Source: CAYRZF01 sp964428805
Lineage (GTDB): Bacteria; Methylomirabilota; Methylomirabilia; Rokubacteriales; CSP1-6
Direction: 5' to 3'
NCBI GenBank assembly: GCA_964428805.1
Contig: CAYRZF010000024.1
Coordinates: 1 to 25,934, forward strand
Length of the DNA stretch: 25,934 bases
Of the stretch, positions 20,415 to 25,934 are shown piece by piece; within the stretch, counting starts at the first letter, position 1; each line of letters begins with the position of its first letter. The notes beneath the pieces are model-generated. The model was not told the origin of the DNA. It made no database searches and saw only the letters and a list, made by a program, of their open reading frames with translations. A program made the position numbers and the translations under genes.

Positions 20415-21169
20415 GCGATGCGCTCCGCGCCCCCCAGCTCGTCGGCGGCGGCCTTGTCCACGAGCCAGATCAAGCGTCCCGCCTCGGGCTGGACAAGCTG
20501 GACCGGCAGTGCCTCAGGGTCTCGGGGCCCCTGGAGCACGGCTCTCAGGATCGGTGCCTTATCCACTCCCGTCACCAGGATCCGGATTTCCCTCGCCCGG
20601 TTGAGAATGGGGGGAGTCAGAGTGAAGCGATCGGCGTTGAGCTTCGGCACAAAATGGCTCACGACCCATCGCCCGCGCTCCCAGAGGGCTTTCGTATACG
20701 GGAAGAGGGAGGCGGTGTGGCCATCGGCTCCCATGCCGAGGAGAACCAGATCAAACATTGGTGGTGGCCCGTCGGGAGCGGCGCCCAGCACCCGGCCGAT
20801 CTCATTCTGGTAGTCATGGGCCACCTTCTCCCTGTCGGGCTCCTCTGCCCGAATCCGGTGGATCGCCTTCGGAGAAAGGCGGAGGTTGCCGAGGAGCACC
20901 GCTGCTGCCATGCCGTAGTTGGAGTCCGGATGATCCGGCGGAACGGCTCGCTCGTCTCCCCAGAAGAAGTGGACGCGCTCCCAGCGGACCCCCTCGCGGT
21001 AGGGAGGCTCGGCCAGGAGCTGATAGAGCCGTCGCGGCGTGGAGCCGCCGGCCAGCGCGACGCTGAACCGGCCGCGGTCACGGACCGCCTCCCCGGCGAG
21101 CTCAACGAAATCCTCCGCGGCGGCGTGGCTCACCAAATCGGCGTCGGGGAGCGTCAGCATCCGGCTCAC
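20411..21169 (-). CDS. pgl: 6-phosphogluconolactonase
   Basis: 252-residue DevB/SOL-type lactonase, hydrolysing 6-phosphogluconolactone to 6-phosphogluconate, the second step of the oxidative pentose phosphate pathway. Motifs: VALAGGSTPRRLYQLL, HFFWGDERAVPPDHPDSNYGMA, and LVLLGMGADGHTASLFP, with RFTLTPPILNRARE and ILVTG near the end. GTG 21169 is chosen because GGAGG lies 5 bases upstream; ATG 21160 is an alternative. It follows zwf by 13 bases and overlaps fbp by 4, matching its place between those steps. Confidence 0.93.
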   Translation of the reverse strand: MSRMLTLPDADLVSHAAAEDFVELAGEAVRDRGRFSVALAGGSTPRRLYQLLAEPPYREGVRWERVHFFWGDERAVPPDHPDSNYGMAAAVLLGNLRLSPKAIHRIRAEEPDREKVAHDYQNEIGRVLGAAPDGPPPMFDLVLLGMGADGHTASLFPYTKALWERGRWVVSHFVPKLNADRFTLTPPILNRAREIRILVTGVDKAPILRAVLQGPRDPEALPVQLVQPEAGRLIWLVDKAAADELGGAERIA

Positions 21170-21182
21170 GAGATCCTCCGGG

Positions 21183-22706
21183 TTAGTCGGCGTTCCACCA
21201 CTTCCGGCCGTCCCGCTGAATCAGCTCCTCGGCCGACGCCGGCCCCCACGAAGCGACCGGGTAGTTCGGGAAATCGCGCGGCGGCAACGACTGCCAGACA
21301 TCCAGGATGGGCGTGGCAATCTTCCACGCCGCCTCCACCATATCGGCGCGATGGAAGAGCGTCGTGTCTCCGATCATGCTGTCGTACAGCAGCCGCTCGT
21401 AACCGGTGGTAGCGCTCGTCTCACCGAAGTCCTTGTAGCTGAAGCTGAGCTTGACCGTGTCCAGCTGAACGGTCGGGCCCGGCCGCTTGGCCTTGATCTG
21501 GACTTCGATCCCTTCGTCGGGCTGGATGTGCAGCACCAGCCGGTTCGGCTCGATCTCCTCGATCGCCGCCTCCTCGAAGAGCAGCAAGGGAGGGCGGCGA
21601 AACTGGATCACGATCTGCGTGTCCCGCTTCGCGAGCCGCTTGCCCGAGCGCAGGTAGAAGGGGACGCCCGCCCACCGCCAGTTCTCGACGTAGAGCTTCA
21701 TGGCGGCGTAGGTCTCGATGGCCGAGGTGGGGGAGACCTTCGGTTCGCTGCGATAGCCGACTGCCTTCTTCCCGCCCAGGTAGCCCTCGCCATACTGACC
21801 GCGCACCATGTTCCTCAGCACTTCCTCCGGCTGCATCGGGCGGATGGCCCGGAGGACCTTCGCTTTCTCGTCCCGAACGGCGTCGGCCTCGAAGGAGATC
21901 GGCGGCTCCATCGCCACCAGCGCCAGGAGCTGGAACATGTGATTCTGGATCATGTCGCGCAGTACGCCCGCCGTCTCGTAGTAGTTCCCCCGGTCCTCGA
22001 CACCGACGGTCTCGGCCACCTTGAGCTGGACGTGGTCCACGTACCGGCGGTTCCAGATCGGCTCGAACAGGCCGTTGGCGAACCGGAAGACCATGATGTT
22101 CTGCACGGTTTCCTTGCCGAGGTAGTGGTCGATCCGGTAGATCTGGCTCTCCTTCAAGACTTCCCCGATCTCGCCGTTCAGCGCTCGGGCCGAGTCAAGG
22201 TCGCGCCCGAAGGGCTTCTCGATGATCACCCGCCGCCAGCCGCTGCCGTCCTCGCGAACGAGCCCGGCCTCGCCCAGCCGCCGGACGATCGCGGCGAAAA
22301 AGTTGGGCGGGACGGCGAGGTAGAACAGGACGTTGCCACCCGTCTGGTGCTTTTTCCCGACCTCCTTCAGGAGCGCCGATAACTTCGAGTAGGTCGCCGG
22401 GTCGGTGAACTCGCCCGCCTGGTAGTAGAGCGCCTCCCGCAGCGGGCCCCAGAGCGCCTCCTCCACGGGCCGGGTCGCGAACTCGGCGATGTCCTTGGAC
22501 TGCTCCTCCCGGAACTGCTCGTGGCTCTTCTCCCGGCGCGTGACGCCGATTATGGCGAGCTCACGCGGCAGGAGGCCGTTGGCCTTGAGGTTGTAGAGGG
22601 CGGGCAGCAGCTTGCGCTTGGTCAGGTCTCCCGCGGCGCCGAAGATGACGATCGTGCACGGGTCCGACGGCCTCAACGGCCCGGCGAGAGCGTGGGTCTG
22701 CGCCAT
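21183..22706 (-). CDS. zwf: glucose-6-phosphate dehydrogenase
   Basis: 507 residues, full length. It oxidises glucose 6-phosphate to 6-phosphogluconolactone, producing NAD(P)H. The nucleotide-binding motif is IFGAAGDLTKRKLLPALYNL, the substrate-binding signature RIDHYLGKE holds the catalytic lysine and histidine region, and EKPFGRDLDSARALN is conserved. The C-terminal half has RSGKRLAKRDTQIVIQFR. ATG 22706 is the natural start. Forms a compact operon with gnd upstream (19 bases) and pgl downstream. Confidence 0.95.
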   Translation of the reverse strand: MAQTHALAGPLRPSDPCTIVIFGAAGDLTKRKLLPALYNLKANGLLPRELAIIGVTRREKSHEQFREEQSKDIAEFATRPVEEALWGPLREALYYQAGEFTDPATYSKLSALLKEVGKKHQTGGNVLFYLAVPPNFFAAIVRRLGEAGLVREDGSGWRRVIIEKPFGRDLDSARALNGEIGEVLKESQIYRIDHYLGKETVQNIMVFRFANGLFEPIWNRRYVDHVQLKVAETVGVEDRGNYYETAGVLRDMIQNHMFQLLALVAMEPPISFEADAVRDEKAKVLRAIRPMQPEEVLRNMVRGQYGEGYLGGKKAVGYRSEPKVSPTSAIETYAAMKLYVENWRWAGVPFYLRSGKRLAKRDTQIVIQFRRPPLLLFEEAAIEEIEPNRLVLHIQPDEGIEVQIKAKRPGPTVQLDTVKLSFSYKDFGETSATTGYERLLYDSMIGDTTLFHRADMVEAAWKIATPILDVWQSLPPRDFPNYPVASWGPASAEELIQRDGRKWWNAD

Positions 22707-22725
22707 GGGTCCCCCCCTGTTCCCT

Positions 22726-23709
22726 TCAGCCCCCGGAAGGCCGTTCCACGTGCCCGCCGAACTTCTGCCGCATCGCCGACAGCACCTTTTCGGCGAAGGT
22801 GTGCTCCTGGCGCGAGCGGAAACGGGCGTAGAGGGAGGCCGAAAGGACGTCGGCGGGCACGCCCTCCTCGATGGCCGCCATGATCGTCCAGCGCCCCTCC
22901 CCGGAGTCCTGGACGACGCCCGTGTAGTTGGAGAGCGTCGGGTTCTCCACGAGAGCCAGCGCCGTCAGGTCGAGCAGCCACGAGCCGACGACGCTCCCGC
23001 GCCGCCAGAGCTCGGCGATGTCGGGGATATTCAGCTCGTAGCTCAGATCCGGGGGGAGATCCTTCGATCGGGCGTTCAGCAAGATGTCGAATCCCTCCGC
23101 ATACGCCTGCATCAGACCGTACTCGATCCCGTTGTGCACCATCTTGACGAAGTGCCCGGCGCCCGACGGGCCGCAGTGCAGGTAGCCGTGCTCGGCCGTC
23201 CCGGGGAGCTTCTCACACCCCGCTGTGCGCGGGACATCCCCCATCCCGGGGGCCAGCGTCTTGAAGATCGGGTCGAGCCGGCGGACCACGTCCGTCTCGC
23301 CGCCGATCATCAGGCAATAGCCGCGCTCGAGGCCCCACACCCCCCCGCTCGTGCCCACGTCCACATAGTGGATCCGCTTCTGCGTGAGCATCTTCATCCG
23401 GCGCACGTCATCCTTGTAGAAGGAGTTGCCGCCATCGATGATCGTGTCGCCGGGTTCCATCCGGGCAGCCAGGTCCATCACGACCTGTTCTGTCGCCGCC
23501 CCCGCCGGCACCATCACCCAGGCCGTGCGGGGAACCCGGAGCTTCGCCACGAAATCGTCAAGCGCCGTCGTCCCCGTCGCTCCCTCCGACGCCAGCTGCT
23601 GGACGCTCTTGGGATCCGTCGCGTAGGCGACGACCTCGTGCCCGCCTCGCATCAGGCGCCGCGCCATATTACCGCCCATTCGGCCCAGCCCCACCATTCC
23701 GATCCGCAT
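22726..23709 (-). CDS. gnd: 6-phosphogluconate dehydrogenase, decarboxylating (short GndA/YqeC type)
   Basis: 327-residue member of the short 6PGDH group, making ribulose 5-phosphate and CO2. Rossmann motif MVGLGRMGGNMARRL at the start; GGNSFYKDD; GTSGGVWGLERGYCLMIGG; and the catalytic HFVKMVHNGIEYGLMQAYAEG with Lys and Asn. It is much shorter than the 470-residue Gnd of E. coli, as usual for this subgroup, in which NAD is often preferred; cofactor not determined here. ATG 23709 with GGAGG upstream is preferred over the in-frame GTG 23727. First clear gene of the pentose phosphate run. Confidence 0.92.
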   Translation of the reverse strand: MRIGMVGLGRMGGNMARRLMRGGHEVVAYATDPKSVQQLASEGATGTTALDDFVAKLRVPRTAWVMVPAGAATEQVVMDLAARMEPGDTIIDGGNSFYKDDVRRMKMLTQKRIHYVDVGTSGGVWGLERGYCLMIGGETDVVRRLDPIFKTLAPGMGDVPRTAGCEKLPGTAEHGYLHCGPSGAGHFVKMVHNGIEYGLMQAYAEGFDILLNARSKDLPPDLSYELNIPDIAELWRRGSVVGSWLLDLTALALVENPTLSNYTGVVQDSGEGRWTIMAAIEEGVPADVLSASLYARFRSRQEHTFAEKVLSAMRQKFGGHVERPSGG

Positions 23710-23735
23710 GGTTCCAGCCCTCCTCACCCGCTCCG

Positions 23736-23782
23736 TTACTTGATCGCCTGGTCGATGGCCTTTCGGAGCACCGACAGCCCGG
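23736..23782 (-). CDS. C-terminal fragment of a gene lost in the gap
   Basis: The 15 or so codons before the stop at 23736 read GLSVLRKAIDQAIK on the minus strand. They could be the end of the nucleotidyltransferase on the other side of the gap or of another gene. Too short to identify. Confidence 0.35.
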
Positions 23783-23882
23783 NNNNNNNNNNNNNNNNNN
23801 NNNNNNNNNNNNNNNNNNNNNNNNNNNNNNNNNNNNNNNNNNNNNNNNNNNNNNNNNNNNNNNNNNNNNNNNNNNNNNNNNN
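23783..23882. other. assembly gap (100 N)
   Basis: Exactly 100 Ns of unknown true size. It interrupts the nucleotidyltransferase gene and perhaps a whole further gene. Confidence 0.98.
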
Positions 23883-24061
23883 GAGCGCCGGCGGGTCTGC
23901 TCCAGAAGGGTTTCCTGGCCGAGGACCGGACAGAACTGCTTGGGCCGATCGTCTCCCACGATCATTCGGGTCAGGGGGCGGAGCCGGAACCCATCTCCCC
24001 CCGCCAGGATCACGCCCCATCGCTCTTTACGGGCCGACTCCAGGCTTCGCCCCAAGGTCAT
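23883..24061 (-). CDS. sugar nucleotidyltransferase N-terminus (mannose-1-phosphate guanylyltransferase-like), cut by gap
   Basis: N-terminal 59 residues of an NTP_transferase-family enzyme that joins a sugar 1-phosphate to a nucleotide. WGVILAGGDGFRLRPLTR contains the GG-x-G-x-RL-PLT nucleotide-binding loop, and DDRPKQFCPVLGQETLLEQT has the RPKQF motif typical of mannose-1-phosphate guanylyltransferase-like proteins. ATG 24061 starts 25 bases after the glycosidase stop. The rest lies in or beyond the gap; family assignment rests on the start only, so glucose or mannose specificity is open. Confidence 0.7.
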
Positions 24062-24086
24062 GGCCGCCTCCCTGCTCGCCGCACGG

Positions 24087-25934
24087 TCAGCATCCGCTTT
24101 GCTGGAGGAGCTTGGCGACCAGGCCGGTCCAGCCGGTCTGATGGCTGGCGCCGATCCCCGCGCCGTTGTCGCCGTGGCAGTACTCGTAGAAGAGAATCAG
24201 ATCGCGCCAGTGCGGGTCCGTCTGGAACTTCGCCGTGCCGCCGTAGACCGGGCGACCCCCGTCCGCGCCGCGCAGGAAGATGCGCGTCAGCCGCCGGGAG
24301 AGATCGCCGGCCACCTCCCAGAGGTTCATCGGCCGAGCTGAGCCGGTCGGGCAGGCGACCTTGAGGCTGTCGCCGTAGAAGTGGTGGAACTTCTGGAGCG
24401 ACTCGATCAGGAGATAGTTGACCGGGAACCAGATCGGCCCCCGCCAGTTGGAGTTGCCCCCAAAGAGCCCCGAGGACGACTCGGCGGGCTCGTAATCCAC
24501 CCGGTGTTCCATGCCGTTGACCCGGAGGATGTAGGGATGATCGCGGTGGAACTGCGAGATGGCCCGGATGCCATACGGCGAGAGGAATTCGGATTCGTCC
24601 AGCATGAACCGGAGCACGCGGGGCAGCTGGTCACGGGCCACGATGGAGAGGAGCCGGCGCGTTCCCCCTCCGGGCTTTTCCATCATCTCCACGTGTTCGC
24701 GGAACTGGGGACGGTTGTCGATGAACCACTGCATCCGGCGCTTGAAGCCCGGCAGCTTCTCGACGATCTCGGGTTCCAGTGTTTCCACCGCCAGCAGTGG
24801 AATCAACCCGACCAGCGAGCGCACCTTCAGCGGATAGGGCTGACCGTTCGGCAAGTGGAGCACGTCGTAGTAGAAGCCGTCTTGCTCATCCCACAGGGTG
24901 ATGCCCTCACCGCCCAGGTCGTGCATTGCGTGGGCGATGTAGACGAAGTGCTCGAAGAACTTGGAGGCGACGTCCTCATAGGCCGGGTTTTCTCGCGCGA
25001 GCTCGAGGGCGATGGCCAGCATATTGAGGCAGTACATGCCCATCCAGGAGGTGCCGTCCGACTGCTCGATGTGGCCCCCCGTAGGAAGCGGCGCTGAGCG
25101 GTCGAAGACGCCGATGTTGTCGAGCCCCAGGAAACCGCCCTGGAACACGTTCCTTCCTTCGGCGTCCTTCCGATTCACCCACCAGTTGAAGTTCAGCAGC
25201 AGCTTGTGAAAGACCTTCTCCAGAAACGCGCGGTCGGCCTTGCCCCGCATTCGCCTGTCGATCTTGTACACGCGCCAGGCGGCCCAGGCGTGCACCGGCG
25301 GGTTGACGTCCCCGAAGGCCCACTCGTATGCGGGGAGCTGGCCATTCGGGTGCATGTACCACTCCCGGAGAAACAGGATGAGCTGGGCCTTGGCAAAGTC
25401 GGGGTCCACGAGGGCGAGAGGGATCATGTGAAAGGCCAGGTCCCACGCCGCGTACCAGGGATACTCCCACTTGTCCGGCATGGAGATGATGTCTTCGTTG
25501 TAGAGGTGGCCCCACTCGCGGTTCCGTCCATTCCAGCGCTCGATCGGAGGTGGAGGGCCGGTGGGATCCCCCGCGAGCCACCGCTTCACGTCGTAGTGGT
25601 AGAACTGTTTACTCCACAGGAGCCCTGCCAGGGACTGGCGCATGACCCCCTTCGCGTCATGGGACAGCGTGGCTGGAATAACGGTTGAGTAAAACTCGTC
25701 AGCCTCCCGGATTCGCTGGGCGCACAGATTATCGAACATCTCCCCGAACGGCTCTCCGGACGGGGGGACGTTGGACAGCCGGAGGCGGATAGTGACCGTT
25801 TCTCCCGCTCCGACGGTAAGTCGGTAGTGCGCCGCCGCCCTGGTTCCCACCCGCTGGGGGTTCACCGCCTCCTGCCTCCCATGGACGAGATAGTCGTTGA
25901 TCCCGTCCTTCACGAACGGAGTCTCGTTGGGAAC
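24087..25934 (-). CDS. GH63/MGH1-like glycoside hydrolase, 5' end beyond the window
   Basis: C-terminal 615 residues of a large (alpha/alpha)6-barrel glycosidase; the frame is open to the window edge (VPNETPFVKDGINDY), so the gene continues outside. Family-typical segments: YPWYAAWDLAFHMIPLA, NGQLPAYEWAFGDVNPP, GGFLGLDNIGVFDRS, EQSDGTSWMGMYCLNML, GGNSNWRGPIWFPVNYLLIESL. They match bacterial proteins annotated as glucosidase or mannosyl-oligosaccharide glucosidase-like (about 880 residues). Likely an alpha-glucosidase on a small storage or compatible-solute glucoside such as glucosylglycerate, but substrate is not shown. No signal peptide can be judged. Precedes the nucleotidyltransferase and the glucose-6-phosphate genes, fitting a role in releasing glucose for glk. 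Confidence 0.8.
   Translation of the reverse strand, partial: VPNETPFVKDGINDYLVHGRQEAVNPQRVGTRAAAHYRLTVGAGETVTIRLRLSNVPPSGEPFGEMFDNLCAQRIREADEFYSTVIPATLSHDAKGVMRQSLAGLLWSKQFYHYDVKRWLAGDPTGPPPPIERWNGRNREWGHLYNEDIISMPDKWEYPWYAAWDLAFHMIPLALVDPDFAKAQLILFLREWYMHPNGQLPAYEWAFGDVNPPVHAWAAWRVYKIDRRMRGKADRAFLEKVFHKLLLNFNWWVNRKDAEGRNVFQGGFLGLDNIGVFDRSAPLPTGGHIEQSDGTSWMGMYCLNMLAIALELARENPAYEDVASKFFEHFVYIAHAMHDLGGEGITLWDEQDGFYYDVLHLPNGQPYPLKVRSLVGLIPLLAVETLEPEIVEKLPGFKRRMQWFIDNRPQFREHVEMMEKPGGGTRRLLSIVARDQLPRVLRFMLDESEFLSPYGIRAISQFHRDHPYILRVNGMEHRVDYEPAESSSGLFGGNSNWRGPIWFPVNYLLIESLQKFHHFYGDSLKVACPTGSARPMNLWEVAGDLSRRLTRIFLRGADGGRPVYGGTAKFQTDPHWRDLILFYEYCHGDNGAGIGASHQTGWTGLVAKLLQQSGC

Noticed and set aside
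23883..24061. Joining the nucleotidyltransferase start to the GLSVLRKAIDQAIK fragment as one protein
   Set aside because: The gap size is arbitrary and the fragment too short to identify; a whole gene end could be missing.

Overview
The window looks like one scaffold of a metagenome-assembled or draft genome. It contains four runs of exactly 100 Ns (5949-6048, 17115-17214, 20266-20365, 23783-23882). It is GC-rich and very densely coding, with many stop/start overlaps. The gene set (squalene/phytoene synthase, PAC2 protein, fused universal stress/PCP-reductase protein, NirJ/Ahb-like radical SAM protein, YceI, ECF sigma with zinc anti-sigma, oxidative pentose phosphate genes) suggests an aerobic, uncultured soil or subsurface bacterium. 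Something like Rokubacteria/Methylomirabilota would fit, but that is inference; no marker gene or rRNA is present. No tRNA, rRNA, CRISPR array, insertion sequence or phage gene was seen. Apart from the N gaps, no stretch longer than about 120 bases lacks a gene.

Layout. 14-928 (minus) is a PD-(D/E)XK nuclease with a probable Fe-S cluster. 1032-3247 (plus) is a three-gene run: Tat-exported dienelactone hydrolase, small zinc-ribbon protein, squalene/phytoene synthase. Everything else is on the minus strand. 3226-5948 holds an M23 peptidase, a PAC2 protein and a rhodanese-type sulfurtransferase cut by a gap. 6115-8714 holds a Nudix hydrolase, an Mrp-type Fe-S carrier ATPase, a cation transporter with a cysteine-rich tail and a small membrane protein. 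8718-12781 holds a radical SAM/SPASM protein, a 633-residue universal stress fusion protein and a cupredoxin-like protein. 12843-15814 holds YceI, a flavin disulfide reductase, an anti-sigma factor and an ECF sigma factor. 15675-25934 holds a methyltransferase, a TPR protein and a sugar-metabolism cluster (glk, fba, fbp, pgl, zwf, gnd, a nucleotidyltransferase fragment and a GH63-type glycosidase).

The most striking observation is the flavin disulfide reductase at 13553-14923. Its reading frame is intact from a strong ribosome binding site to the C-terminal His-Glu motif except for one in-frame UGA. That UGA falls exactly where the second cysteine of the redox-active CxxxxC should be. Starting 12 bases after it is a perfect 6-bp stem with a GGU loop, as expected of a bacterial SECIS element. 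I read it as a candidate selenoprotein whose charge-transfer cysteine is selenocysteine, encoded downstream of an ECF sigma/anti-sigma pair. A second unusual theme is the PCP_red domain (known from light-independent protochlorophyllide reductase). It appears three times in the universal stress fusion and once more in the adjacent, translationally coupled radical SAM protein, suggesting a shared tetrapyrrole- or metal-related job.

The sugar cluster reads as glucose phosphorylation, fructose bisphosphate aldolase and phosphatase, and the complete oxidative pentose phosphate branch (zwf, pgl, gnd). Together these can cycle hexose phosphates to generate NADPH.
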